A DNA stretch of 27,871 nt from Armatimonadota bacterium (lineage in GTDB: Bacteria; Armatimonadota; Armatimonadia; Armatimonadales; Armatimonadaceae). The notes under the pieces were generated by a model. The model made no database searches, was not told the DNA's origin, and saw only the letters and a list, made by a program, of their open reading frames with translations. The stretch spans positions 1 to 27,871 of the forward strand of contig JACMIS010000586.1 in assembly GCA_014381035.1 (NCBI GenBank), given 5' to 3'. Within the stretch, counting starts at the first letter, position 1. Every line of letters begins with the position of its first letter. Shown piece after piece: positions 7,987-15,566 of the stretch. A program made the position numbers and the translations under genes.

Positions 7987-8457
7987 ATGGATCATTCAAT
8001 CATCGAAGCATTCGCGGAAGCGTTTGCAAACGCACCCCGACTGGCAGAAATGGAAGTCCGCTCACCGTTGCAGGGTACCCTTCGCTTTCGACGCGCTCTG
8101 CACTCTGCGGAAAAGAAACCCCGTCCCACGAGCAAGCCCGCCGTTCCGGTGTCGACACTTGCTAACACTGCGGTTGTAACGGCTCCCACCCCATCGACAG
8201 ACACCCTGGTCACTTCCACACTCGTCGGGGTATTCCGTGCAGCACAGAAAGTGCCGGTTGGTGTCGGTAGCGTGATCAAAGCGGGTCAGACCATCGGTTT
8301 GATCGAAGTGATGCGCTTATCCGACGAAATATCCGCGCCGATTTCGGGTACTATTTCGGAAATATTCGTGGTTGACGGGCAGCCAGTCGAGTACGGACAA
8401 GCCTTGTTTGAAATCATCGCGGATATAGCGAAAGAGGAACAAGAAAATGATGCGTAA
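7987..8457 (+). CDS. BCCP-like protein lacking the biotinylated lysine
   Basis: The 156-residue protein has the layout of the biotin carboxyl carrier protein of acetyl-CoA carboxylase: an N-terminal segment, a Pro/Thr/Ala-rich linker (~44-75) and a C-terminal biotinyl-type domain (~78-147) with ISAPISGTISEIFVVDGQPV. The biotin site, normally E-A-M-K-[ML], reads E-V-M-R-L: the acceptor is Arg110, codon CGC at 8311-8319 within gaagtgatgcgc. Going from a Lys codon to CGC takes at least two changes, so a single read error does not explain it. It therefore cannot be biotinylated by BirA at this position. Plant BADC proteins are known BCCP relatives that lost the lysine and modulate ACCase; a similar role here is inference. 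It ends inside the prepilin gene and lies upstream of accC. A true accB should exist elsewhere. Confidence 0.85.
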   Translation: MDHSIIEAFAEAFANAPRLAEMEVRSPLQGTLRFRRALHSAEKKPRPTSKPAVPVSTLANTAVVTAPTPSTDTLVTSTLVGVFRAAQKVPVGVGSVIKAGQTIGLIEVMRLSDEISAPISGTISEIFVVDGQPVEYGQALFEIIADIAKEEQENDA

Positions 8458-8926
8458 GCAACAAGAGCGAGCGGGATTCGGGCTTATAGAGATCCTGGTT
8501 GTCATCGTGATTATCGCCGTGCTGGCATCGCTTCTGATTCCCCGCCTCACGGGTGCCGGGGAAAAGGACAAAAAGAAGCGGACCCCGATCCAACGCGCGA
8601 AAGACACTGCGGGGATCTCCTACACGGGACAAATCAATCAAGCGATAATGATGTATAAGGACTCGAACGATAATCAGAATCCTCCGAATCTGCAAGCCCT
8701 CAAATCGTATGGTGTCACCGACGAAATGCTATTGGATCAAGTGACGCGGCAACCGCTCGCCTATGACCCGATAACCGGTGCTGTCGGCGCGGCGGCAGTA
8801 CCGCCCGCAACCACGGCACCTGGTGTGCCCGCCCCCACTGCCCCCCAACGGACGAATGTCGGTCCGGGCGGTGTATCCCTTCCGAACATTCCACAAACCT
8901 CGATTGACACGGGCGAGAATGAGTGA
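8447..8926 (+). CDS. Type IV prepilin / pseudopilin-like protein
   Basis: The 159-residue protein has a class III signal: a short basic leader (MMRKQQERAG) cut after Gly10, then FGLIE with the conserved Glu at mature position 5 and a hydrophobic helix (EILVVIVIIAVLASLLIPRL). The remainder has a short soluble domain with YxDSNDNQNPPNLQALKSYG, as in type II/IV pseudopilins, and a disordered Pro/Ala/Thr-rich C-terminus from ~118. It would be processed by PilD and assembled into a pilus-like fibre. Its ATG overlaps the 3' end of the BCCP-like gene by 11 bp and AGAGG lies just upstream, so translation is probably coupled. It is a lone pilin among acetyl-CoA carboxylase genes. Confidence 0.88.
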   Translation: MMRKQQERAGFGLIEILVVIVIIAVLASLLIPRLTGAGEKDKKKRTPIQRAKDTAGISYTGQINQAIMMYKDSNDNQNPPNLQALKSYGVTDEMLLDQVTRQPLAYDPITGAVGAAAVPPATTAPGVPAPTAPQRTNVGPGGVSLPNIPQTSIDTGENE

Positions 8927-8930
8927 AGAT

Positions 8931-9029
8931 AGTGGTTAGTGGCAAGTGGTCAGAGTCAAGTCATCCGCGATGGATGTGCTTGGTTCTCTGACCAGCGGTC
9001 ACTTGCCACTAACCACTTGCCACTAACCA
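8931..9029. repeat. Imperfect inverted repeat with a tandem 14-mer before accC
   Basis: The left arm 8931-8955 is the reverse complement of 8986-8994 plus 9002-9017, 25 matched bases interrupted by a 7-base insertion. The right side also contains CACTTGCCACTAAC twice in tandem (9000-9013, 9014-9027), and the left arm holds the same word inverted. The composition differs from the flanking genes and looks like a small interspersed or foldback (MITE-like) repeat. It ends 5 bases before the accC start and leaves no Shine-Dalgarno sequence. In RNA it would form a long hairpin leader. Confidence 0.8.
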
Positions 9030-9034
9030 AAACT

Positions 9035-10396
9035 ATGTTTAAGAAAATACTGGTCGCCAATCGCGGCGAAATCGCTGTTCGGATCATTCGTGCCTGCAAG
9101 GAACTGGACATCGCCACCGTTCAGGTCTACTCTCAAGCGGACGCCGATTCCTTACCGGTTCATCTCGCCGACGAATCGGTGTGCGTCGGTCCCGGTCCGG
9201 GCAAGGACTCCTACCTGAATGTTCCCAATATCGTGTCGGCGGCATTGATTACCGGTGCGGAAGCGATCCATCCCGGCTATGGCTTTCTTTCCGAGACCGC
9301 CTCCTTCGCCGAAGTGTGCGAAGCGGCGGGAATCAAGTTTATCGGTCCCCCGATCACCGCAATCGAGGCGATGGGTGATAAAGCGACCGCCCGCGAAACC
9401 GCCAAACGCGCCGGGGTACCCACGGTCCCCGGTTCAGAGGGCGTCGTCGGGTCCGAAGCGGAAGCATTGCGCGTCGCGGCGGGAATCGGATATCCGGTTA
9501 TTCTGAAAGCGACCGCAGGCGGTGGCGGGCGTGGAATCCGTGTCGTGCACACCGAGGATGAGCTTATCGCCGCACTGAAGGTTTCTCAGTCCGAAGCGGC
9601 GGCGGCATTCGGCAACGCGGACGTTTACATCGAAAAGTATGTAACGTCTATGCGCCACATCGAGGTGCAGATTTTAGCGGATGAGCACGGCAACTGTATT
9701 CACCTCGGCGAGCGGGAATGTTCGGTACAAACTGTCCGGCATCAAAAAGTGGTCGAAGAAGCACCGTCCGCAACACTCTCGTTAGAACAACGCCTCACCA
9801 TCGGCGACGCGGCAGTAAAGGCGGCGAAGGCGGTCGGTTACACGAACGCGGGCACTGTGGAGTTTATCTGGACACCGGAGGGTGATTTCTATTTTATGGA
9901 AATGAACACCCGGATTCAGGTGGAGCACCCCGTCACCGAAGCCGTAACCGGAATAGACCTGGTGCAATGGCAAATTCGAATCGCGGCGGGCGAACCGTTG
10001 CCGCTCCGTCAAGACCAGATCCGCTGGCACGGTCACAGCATTGAGTGCCGCATCACCGCGCAAGACCCGCAACGAGGGTTCGCCCCGAGCCCGGGGTTGT
10101 TGACCAGTGTACGTTTCCCCGGTGGTCTTGGTGTCCGGATTGACACACAAATCTACGGCGGTTATCTTATGCCCTCGTTTTACGACAGCAACCTCGCCAA
10201 AGTGATCGTTTGGGGCGAAACCCGCGCCGAGGCGATTACCCGGATGCGCCGCTGTCTGGACGAGTTCGTTGTGGAAGGCATCCCGACCAATATACCGTTC
10301 CTGCACCGCATACTGGCGGACGACCGCTACCGGAGTAACGACATCTCTACCGCGTTTCTTCCCCAACTCATGTCGGAACTAGATTTGACCGGCTAA
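9035..10396 (+). CDS. accC: Acetyl-CoA carboxylase, biotin carboxylase subunit
   Basis: The 453-residue protein carboxylates biotin on BCCP with ATP and bicarbonate in the first step of fatty acid synthesis. It starts with the diagnostic MFKKILVANRGEIAVRII. The ATP-grasp glycine loop is KATAGGGGRGIRVV, HIEVQILAD and MEMNTRIQVEHPVTE form the active site, and the C-terminal region NIPFLHRIL is typical. The start at 9035 was chosen because the upstream open frame is the intergenic repeat. No Shine-Dalgarno sequence is seen. It lies 108 bp after the prepilin gene; the usual accB partner is replaced here by the lysine-less homologue at 7987. Confidence 0.97.
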   Translation: MFKKILVANRGEIAVRIIRACKELDIATVQVYSQADADSLPVHLADESVCVGPGPGKDSYLNVPNIVSAALITGAEAIHPGYGFLSETASFAEVCEAAGIKFIGPPITAIEAMGDKATARETAKRAGVPTVPGSEGVVGSEAEALRVAAGIGYPVILKATAGGGGRGIRVVHTEDELIAALKVSQSEAAAAFGNADVYIEKYVTSMRHIEVQILADEHGNCIHLGERECSVQTVRHQKVVEEAPSATLSLEQRLTIGDAAVKAAKAVGYTNAGTVEFIWTPEGDFYFMEMNTRIQVEHPVTEAVTGIDLVQWQIRIAAGEPLPLRQDQIRWHGHSIECRITAQDPQRGFAPSPGLLTSVRFPGGLGVRIDTQIYGGYLMPSFYDSNLAKVIVWGETRAEAITRMRRCLDEFVVEGIPTNIPFLHRILADDRYRSNDISTAFLPQLMSELDLTG

Positions 10397-10414
10397 AGAT
10401 ACTATTCTGGGAAG

Positions 10415-12289
10415 TTAACCGGCACGCAGGTGGTCATAAACGGCTTGCGCGGCAGGTTTGCTCATTCCGGGTGCTTTCGCCAGATCTTCAACCCCGGCGT
10501 TCTTCATTCGCTCGACCGAACCGAAGTATTTAAGCAAGTTGCGGCGGCGGAGCGGACCGATGCCGGGGATTTCATCGAGCACCGACATATTTGCCGCTCG
10601 CCCGCGCACATTGCGGTGATACGTGATCGCGAATCGGTGTACCTCGTCGCGGACACGTTGCAGTAAAAACAAAGCAGGCGAATTCCGTGGTAATTCGATT
10701 GGTTCGGCGCGTCCAGGGACGAAGACGAGTTCGAACTGCTTGGCGAGACCGATCATCGGGAAATTGAAACCGAACTGCTTCATCGCGTCCTGCGCCGCCG
10801 AGAGCTGTCCTTTCCCACCGTCAATCAAAATCAAATCCGGCTTTTGCGCGAATTTGGCGTTATTCTCGGTCATCTGATTGAAACGACGCGACAGCATCTC
10901 GAACATCATCGCAAAGTCGTTCGGTGTACCTTCCGATTGCTCGATCTTGAAGCGGCGATACTCGCTCTTTTTCGGCTTACCTTCCTCGAAAACGATCATC
11001 CCACCGACGGCGTGCCGCCCCTGAACGTTCGAGTTGTCATAGGCTTCGATGCGCCGCAAAGAGTTTTCCGGCATTTCCAGATATTCGGCGAGTTGACGGA
11101 GCGAACTGTCTATCCGCCCCTGCTCCGCCGCCGAGTGCGCCTTGATCTGTTGGAGCGCGAGTTCCGCGTTGGTCGCCGCCATTTCCAGCAGTTTCTTCTT
11201 CTCGCCCTGCTTGGGAACGGTGAGAGTGACCTTCGCGCCCTTTTTCTGCTTGAGCCACGATTCGATTATCTCGGACTCCTCCACGTAGGTCGGCAAGAGA
11301 ATCTCGCTCGGTACGAACGCCGCGTCCTGATAGTACTGTTTCAAAAATTCGGAGGTCGCTTCCGTCAAGCCGCCCTCGCTATCAGTGCCGTCCAACAGGA
11401 AATGCTCCTGACCGATGAGTTTGCCACCACGAATAAAAAACATCTGTACGCAAGCACCAGTATCGTCCGCGACGACCGCCACTACATCCTGATCGCCGGT
11501 GGTCGTCGAAATCACTTTTTGCCGTTCGACGATCTGCTTTACCGAGTTCAACTGGTCGCGCAGTTTTGCCGCCCGCTCAAACTCCAGACTCTCGGCAGCG
11601 GCTTCCATCTTCGCCTCCATATCCTTGATCAGTTTGTCCTGGCGTCCCGAAAGAAACATCTCCACGTCCTTGACACCCTGCCAGTACCGCTCCTTGTCCG
11701 CGAGACTCGCGCAGGGTGCTTCCGGACACCGTCCCATGTGGTGATACAGGCAAGGGCGTTCGTGCTCGGTGTTCTTCCACGCTTTACGGCACGTCACGAG
11801 CGGAAAGATCTTGTAAATCAGGTCCATGCTTTGCCACACCGCGTGCCCGGAAGTGTAAGGACCGAAATATTTGTTACCATCGCCCGTCTTGACACGCCGC
11901 GTAACAAGAAGTCGCGGGAACGGTTCCGACATGGTCAGTTGCAGGTACGGATAATGCTTGTCGTCACGCAAACGGATATTGTACTTGGGTCGGTGCCGCT
12001 TGATCAGGTTACATTCGAGTACCAGTGCTTCCAACTCCGTGTCGGTAACGATCCACTCCATATCGGTAATGTTTTGCACCAGTCGCCGCGTTTTGGGCGA
12101 ATGGTTCGCCGACTTCTGGAAGTAGGAACGAACCCGATTTTTCAGGTTGATGGCTTTACCGACATAGATGATCGTGCCAGTCGTGTCTTTGTAAATATAA
12201 CAGCCGGGGTTTGTCGGGAGCGTGGCAAGTTTGTCAGTGAGGGTTAGTTGCGGAGTCGAAGTCGTGTGATCAAGAGGTTCAGGATTCAT
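10415..12289 (-). CDS. uvrC: Excinuclease ABC subunit C
   Basis: The 624-residue nuclease makes both incisions in nucleotide excision repair with UvrA and UvrB. The order of parts is the standard one: GIY-YIG domain from about residue 27 (GCYIYKD at 29-35, IYVGKA at 41-46), a Cys-containing region (CRKAW, CLYHHMGRCPEAPC), the UvrB-binding UVR motif (EFERAAKLRDQL), the RNase H-like nuclease half (AYDNSNVQG, LILIDGGKGQL, RDEVHRFAITYHR supply the acidic residues and His), and two helix-hairpin-helix motifs near 565-620 (DEIPGIGPLRRRNLLKYFG). It converges with accC with 18 bp between the stops. There is no Shine-Dalgarno sequence; see the promoter at 12298-12326. Confidence 0.97.
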   Translation of the reverse strand: MNPEPLDHTTSTPQLTLTDKLATLPTNPGCYIYKDTTGTIIYVGKAINLKNRVRSYFQKSANHSPKTRRLVQNITDMEWIVTDTELEALVLECNLIKRHRPKYNIRLRDDKHYPYLQLTMSEPFPRLLVTRRVKTGDGNKYFGPYTSGHAVWQSMDLIYKIFPLVTCRKAWKNTEHERPCLYHHMGRCPEAPCASLADKERYWQGVKDVEMFLSGRQDKLIKDMEAKMEAAAESLEFERAAKLRDQLNSVKQIVERQKVISTTTGDQDVVAVVADDTGACVQMFFIRGGKLIGQEHFLLDGTDSEGGLTEATSEFLKQYYQDAAFVPSEILLPTYVEESEIIESWLKQKKGAKVTLTVPKQGEKKKLLEMAATNAELALQQIKAHSAAEQGRIDSSLRQLAEYLEMPENSLRRIEAYDNSNVQGRHAVGGMIVFEEGKPKKSEYRRFKIEQSEGTPNDFAMMFEMLSRRFNQMTENNAKFAQKPDLILIDGGKGQLSAAQDAMKQFGFNFPMIGLAKQFELVFVPGRAEPIELPRNSPALFLLQRVRDEVHRFAITYHRNVRGRAANMSVLDEIPGIGPLRRRNLLKYFGSVERMKNAGVEDLAKAPGMSKPAAQAVYDHLRAG

Positions 12290-12297
12290 GGCAAACT

Positions 12298-12326
12298 ATT
12301 GTATCGTTATGCGGGTGAGAGAACAA
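12298..12326 (-). promoter_or_regulatory. uvrC promoter, probably leaderless
   Basis: On the minus strand TTGTTC (12321-12326) and TACAAT (12298-12303) are separated by exactly 17 bases. Only 8 bases separate the -10 from the uvrC ATG, and there is no Shine-Dalgarno sequence, so the transcript would begin at or within a base or two of the start codon. The -35 box overlaps the T-run of the terminator for the upstream gene. Confidence 0.55.
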
Positions 12327-12356
12327 AAACGCCCCTGTCTCATTTTGACAGGGGCG
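12325..12356 (-). terminator. Rho-independent terminator of the 12367 gene
   Basis: CGCCCCTGTC (12330-12339) and GACAGGGGCG (12347-12356) form a perfect 10-bp stem with a 7-base loop. On the minus strand it is followed by five T (12325-12329). It stands 10 bp after the stop of the hypothetical gene and separates it from uvrC. Confidence 0.9.
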
Positions 12357-12366
12357 GGGACAGTAT

Positions 12367-12828
12367 CTACCGTGCGGGTGCCAAATCGTCTGCTGGCGAC
12401 GCGTCTACCGCGACATCGATCCCGGTGAGACGGTTCCATAATTGATAATCCGTTCCGGACTTCGGTACATACAGGTGCGGGTCTTGCGCTTCCAGACTCC
12501 CCTGCGCGGTGAAAACGGTATGTTCATCGTCGGACAGGTCGAGGTATTTGCCACCCTGTTCCAATCGTTCCCCATGTGCGAGAACCGGGATGCGCTTGAG
12601 TTCCCCGTTATCGAAATCGGCTAATTTTTCATGCAACGATTTTACATCGTAGGCAGAGTAGGTTCGGGTCGGACTCGATCCTCCGTGCTGTCCGGCGCGA
12701 TCATCGCCATGTAAATCGCGGTCAAACGTGTCGGTTGTTTCCGCCACTTTACCGGTATCGGATTTTCGCGGGTCTTGTCCCGGGGCGTTCGCGCCGCCCG
12801 AGCCTAACGATATTGAATTAGTTGACAT
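12367..12828 (-). CDS. Small soluble hypothetical protein
   Basis: The 153-residue protein has no signal peptide or membrane segment. The N-terminal ~55 residues are Gly/Asp/Ser-rich and look disordered. The C-terminal half is compact: YDVKSLHEKLADF, ELKRIPVLAHGERLEQGGKYLDLSD and a final HLYVPKSGTDYQLWNRLTG. I recall similar short proteins ending in a YQLWNRL motif in various bacteria but know no function. A strong AGGAGA stands 7 bases before the ATG, and a terminator follows closely, so it is a real expressed gene. It lies 44 bp after hom on the same strand, and could be read with hom or from its own promoter in that gap. Confidence 0.8.
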   Translation of the reverse strand: MSTNSISLGSGGANAPGQDPRKSDTGKVAETTDTFDRDLHGDDRAGQHGGSSPTRTYSAYDVKSLHEKLADFDNGELKRIPVLAHGERLEQGGKYLDLSDDEHTVFTAQGSLEAQDPHLYVPKSGTDYQLWNRLTGIDVAVDASPADDLAPAR

Positions 12829-12872
12829 AGTTGTTTCTCCTATAGCAACGTTCTTCCCTTTTCGGAGCGATT

Positions 12873-14156
12873 TTACTCCATAACGCGAAGTGCCGTGTCC
12901 ACGCTTCGAACCACGGGGAGGGCGTGTATCGCCGATAAGGCTGCCTGAACATCGCGTTCGCGCACCTCGTGCGTCACCCAGACGATCTCGGCTTCTTCGT
13001 CGGGCATGGCACGCTGGATGACCGATTCAATAGAAACGTCGTGGTCTCCAAATATAATGGCGATGGCGGCGAGTGCCTTCGGTCGGTCCAAAACACGGAC
13101 CCGGGCGTAAAACTTGGACCATGCCGACGCGGCGGACAACATCGGCAGATCGTGGGAGGATGTATACGGGACACGTCCGGTGGCACCGGCGACGATGTTC
13201 CGTGCGCAGTGAATAATATCTCCGACCACGGCACTGCCGGTCGGAAGGCTTCCCGCGCCACGTCCGATCAGGGTCAGATCGCCTACCGCATCGCCGCGCA
13301 CGAACACGCCGTTGAATACGCCGTCCACGGTGGCAAGCGGGTGTTTGAGCGGGAGCAACGCGGGGTTGACCCGCACGCGTATCCCATTCGGCAACCCCTG
13401 TGCGGTAGCCAGAAGCTTGATACGATAGCCGAGTTCTTTTGCCACGATGATGTCACGGGGCGAAATATGGCGTATTCCCTCGACCTGTACGTCTTCCACG
13501 TTGATTCGCGACCCGAATGCCAGCGAAGCCAGAATCGCGATCTTGTACTGCGCGTCATATCCGTCCACATCGGAGGAGGGTTCGGCTTCGGCATAACCGA
13601 GCGCCTGGGCTTCGGCGAGAACTTTCTCGAATGCCGCCCCCTCTTCGGTCATTTTGGTCAGGATATAGTTCGTCGTGCCGTTGACGATTCCCGCGATTTC
13701 GCGTACGTGATTTCCGGCGAGCGATTCGCCGAGGGTGGCTATGATAGGGATCCCTCCGGCAACGCTCGCTTCCATGAAGAAGTCCTTGCCGGAAGATTGT
13801 GCGGCGAGACGCAGATCATGCCCGACTTTTGCGACCATTTCTTTGTTTGCGGTGACGATATTCTTTCCGTTTGCGATCGCCCGCGCAACCAGAGAACGCG
13901 CCGGTTCGACCCCGCCGATGAGTTCGGCGACGATTTCGATCTCCGGATCATCGGTGATGTCTTCGGGATTAGTGGTCAGTGCGGTAGAAAGAAGGGAAAC
14001 CTCTCGCGGCTTCGCTATATCGCGGACGGCGACACGACTGACGACGACTTTTGCTCCGATACGGGCGGAAATAGCGTCCGTGTTATCCTGAAGAATCTTG
14101 ACGGTTCCCGACCCGACCGTTCCGAATCCTAAAATACCTACTTTAATTTCACGCAT
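12873..14156 (-). CDS. hom: Homoserine dehydrogenase
   Basis: The 427-residue enzyme reduces aspartate semialdehyde to homoserine, the branch leading to threonine and methionine. Visible parts are the NAD(P)-binding GFGTVGSG near 10-17, ANKEMVA (nucleotide/substrate site), GTTNYILTKM, the substrate and catalytic segment AEPSSDVDGYDAQYKIAILASLAFG, and a C-terminal ACT domain (~345-427) for feedback control. The length is that of the monofunctional ACT-bearing type; no aspartate kinase domain is fused. There is no Shine-Dalgarno sequence. It is divergent from the DUF1579-like gene. Confidence 0.96.
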   Translation of the reverse strand: MREIKVGILGFGTVGSGTVKILQDNTDAISARIGAKVVVSRVAVRDIAKPREVSLLSTALTTNPEDITDDPEIEIVAELIGGVEPARSLVARAIANGKNIVTANKEMVAKVGHDLRLAAQSSGKDFFMEASVAGGIPIIATLGESLAGNHVREIAGIVNGTTNYILTKMTEEGAAFEKVLAEAQALGYAEAEPSSDVDGYDAQYKIAILASLAFGSRINVEDVQVEGIRHISPRDIIVAKELGYRIKLLATAQGLPNGIRVRVNPALLPLKHPLATVDGVFNGVFVRGDAVGDLTLIGRGAGSLPTGSAVVGDIIHCARNIVAGATGRVPYTSSHDLPMLSAASAWSKFYARVRVLDRPKALAAIAIIFGDHDVSIESVIQRAMPDEEAEIVWVTHEVRERDVQAALSAIHALPVVRSVDTALRVME

Positions 14157-14165
14157 GGTTGTTCT

Positions 14166-14174
14166 ATCGTATCA
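14166..14174 (-). promoter_or_regulatory. Extended -10 element, hom probably leaderless
   Basis: TGATACGAT on the minus strand is an extended -10 (TGn plus TACGAT). Nine bases separate it from the hom ATG and no Shine-Dalgarno sequence lies between. Initiation would fall 1-3 bases before the start codon. Confidence 0.45.
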
Positions 14175-14266
14175 GACGAGAGCAACGGTTTCGAACGCGA
14201 TCCTACCAAAATATTGTACGAATGGTGTTTCCTGATCTGCGAACTGGAAGTTAGTAGGATTGGACT

Positions 14267-14737
14267 ATGAAATTAACTGCATTACAGGATCAATTGACCG
14301 GCGATTGGGTGGGGAAAAGCACACTATGGTGCAACTGGCTCCCCGAACCCGAAAAGGAAACGTCTTCCGAATCGCGACTTTCCGTAAAAACCGTTGCCAG
14401 GGGCAAGTTTCTCTCCTTCGCGTACACGTGGAGTCTCGCAGGAAACAACCATGAGGGTTTTCTCTTGACCGGAAACGAAAACGATTCCGAAACCACCAGT
14501 GGTGCCTGGGGAGATTCCTGGCATCAGAGTGGTTCGCTACTGGTGCTGAAAGGGAGCGTCGCTGAAGCGGGCGCGATTGAACTGAACGGTACGTTCGAGG
14601 CTCCGCCTGACCCGGATTGGGGGTGGCGGATCACGATCACACAACCGACTCCTCAAGAGTTACAGATGATGATGTACGTGATTCCCTGGAACGGTACCCC
14701 GGAACGCGCCGTGCAGGCAGACTACGTTCGTGCCTGA
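14267..14737 (+). CDS. DUF1579-like family protein
   Basis: The 156-residue cytoplasmic protein starts LTALQDQLTGDWVGKSTLW and alternates short beta-like segments (GKFLSFAYTWSL, GSLLVLKGSV, WGWRITITQPTPQELQMMMYVIP) ending in ADYVRA. This resembles the DUF1579 family of small beta-barrel proteins of unknown role. AGGA stands 8 bases before the ATG. It is monocistronic: divergent from hom and convergent with the peroxiredoxin-like gene, with a shared hairpin between. The family assignment is by pattern only. Confidence 0.75.
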   Translation: MKLTALQDQLTGDWVGKSTLWCNWLPEPEKETSSESRLSVKTVARGKFLSFAYTWSLAGNNHEGFLLTGNENDSETTSGAWGDSWHQSGSLLVLKGSVAEAGAIELNGTFEAPPDPDWGWRITITQPTPQELQMMMYVIPWNGTPERAVQADYVRA

Positions 14738-14751
14738 GCACACTGGCGGAG

Positions 14752-14792
14752 CGCGTTGTTACCGGTCTTCGATATTTCCCGGTAGCAACGCG
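14752..14792. terminator. Shared hairpin between convergent genes
   Basis: CGCGTTGTTACCGG (14752-14765) pairs with CCGGTAGCAACGCG (14779-14792), a 14-bp stem with one G-T pair and a 13-base loop. It lies between the DUF1579-like gene and the peroxiredoxin-like gene, both ending here. It has no long T-run in either direction, so termination may be weak or Rho-assisted, or the stem may protect both 3' ends. Confidence 0.55.
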
Positions 14793-14802
14793 TCCGATAT
14801 AT

Positions 14803-15378
14803 CTATTGCCCCAATGCTTTGAGTATCTCCGGGGTTGTCGAACGTCCGCCGTGTGACTTGCTGACTTTCGCGAAAACCACATCGCCACCCTTTTTGATGA
14901 CGAATGTAGACGGATACGCGGTTTCGCCAGCCCCGTTCCAACGCAGACCGTATTGATTCGTGAACGCGAAATCCGGATCCAAGACGATGCGAAAATTTTT
15001 CGGAATCTGCTTCCCTGTTACGAACTCGGTCGCATGTTGTTTCAAACCTTCCGCGGGTCCGGGATACACGAGAACGACTTGCGCCTTCGCCGCAACCAAT
15101 TGCTCTGCCGAGGAAATCAAACCCCCAACCTGCATCGTACAAACCGGACATTGATAGCCGGGGAAGCCGCGTAGAACGACCAGTACGACAGGTCCTTGCT
15201 TCGTCAGCGTTGAGAGCGAGACTTTGTTCCCGTCCAGAGCAGTCCAGGTGACAGGGAGTGCCTTGTCACCCACTTTCGGTTGCGCGGCATCGACGCGAAC
15301 ACACCCGATAATGACAGCGAGTAGAGGAACAAGAGAGGCAATCACTCGGCCGACCGCGGCACTTGAAAAACGGTTCAT
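14803..15378 (-). CDS. Exported peroxiredoxin-like (AhpC/TSA, thioredoxin-fold) protein
   Basis: The 191-residue protein begins with an export signal (MNRFSSAAVGRVIASLVPLLAVIIGC). The end of the signal fits a lipobox (IIGC, Cys26), so it may be a lipoprotein; a cut after VDAA is also possible. The mature part has a thioredoxin fold with FPGYQCPVC (Cys77, Cys80), as in atypical AhpC/TSA proteins, then VVLVYPGP and YPSTFVIKKGGDVVFAKVS with the cis-Pro loop. It likely reduces peroxides or acts as a thiol oxidoreductase outside the cytoplasm. The start was chosen because GGAGAA lies about 7 bases upstream; the frame stays open to 15441, but that extension contains the Shine-Dalgarno itself. lspA and lgt, needed if it is lipidated, lie nearby. 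Confidence 0.85.
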   Translation of the reverse strand: MNRFSSAAVGRVIASLVPLLAVIIGCVRVDAAQPKVGDKALPVTWTALDGNKVSLSTLTKQGPVVLVVLRGFPGYQCPVCTMQVGGLISSAEQLVAAKAQVVLVYPGPAEGLKQHATEFVTGKQIPKNFRIVLDPDFAFTNQYGLRWNGAGETAYPSTFVIKKGGDVVFAKVSKSHGGRSTTPEILKALGQ

Positions 15379-15522
15379 GTAAAAATTCTCCATAGACAGT
15401 ACAAATGGTGGGAATGGGAAAGTTCGCCACGAGAAAATCATTTCGAAAATTTATTTCGGCTTGTCGGATGTTTGGTTGCACGTTTGAATCGTCCCGAAAC
15501 AAGGTATCGCCTTTGATGGAAC

Positions 15523-15555
15523 CTCCCTGCAAACGGGGAGCGTAAATACAGGGAG
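15523..15555 (+). promoter_or_regulatory. Alternative hairpins around the Shine-Dalgarno of the YlyA-like gene
   Basis: CTCCCTG (15523-15529) can pair with CAGGGAG (15549-15555), which contains the likely Shine-Dalgarno GGGAG, or its CTCCC core can pair with GGGAG at 15536-15540. The two pairings exclude each other, one hiding and one freeing the ribosome site. The start codon follows 11 bases after the GGGAG. This could be a translation control element; it is short and untested. Confidence 0.35.
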
Positions 15556-15566
15556 AACGGTACAAT

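Noticed and set aside
7159..7995. 278-codon minus-strand open frame opposite the Cys-cluster protein
   Set aside because: The plus-strand reading has membrane helices and ordered cysteines; the minus reading is His/Arg-rich and featureless. I kept the plus-strand gene.
9000..9027. Start of a CRISPR or long tandem array
   Set aside because: Only two 14-base copies in tandem with no spacer, and one inverted copy; this is a foldback repeat, not an array.
8939..9034. Longer accC start upstream of 9035
   Set aside because: The extension translates the intergenic inverted repeat; the standard N-terminus MFKKILVANRGE begins at 9035.
10844..12247. 467-codon plus-strand open frame opposite uvrC
   Set aside because: It lies wholly antisense to a clearly identified uvrC, its translation is Arg/His/Val-rich without a recognisable motif, and it arises from the codon pattern of uvrC.
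12969..14132. 387-codon plus-strand open frame opposite hom
   Set aside because: Antisense to a complete homoserine dehydrogenase; low-complexity Arg/Asp/Gly-rich translation; no ribosome site or motif.
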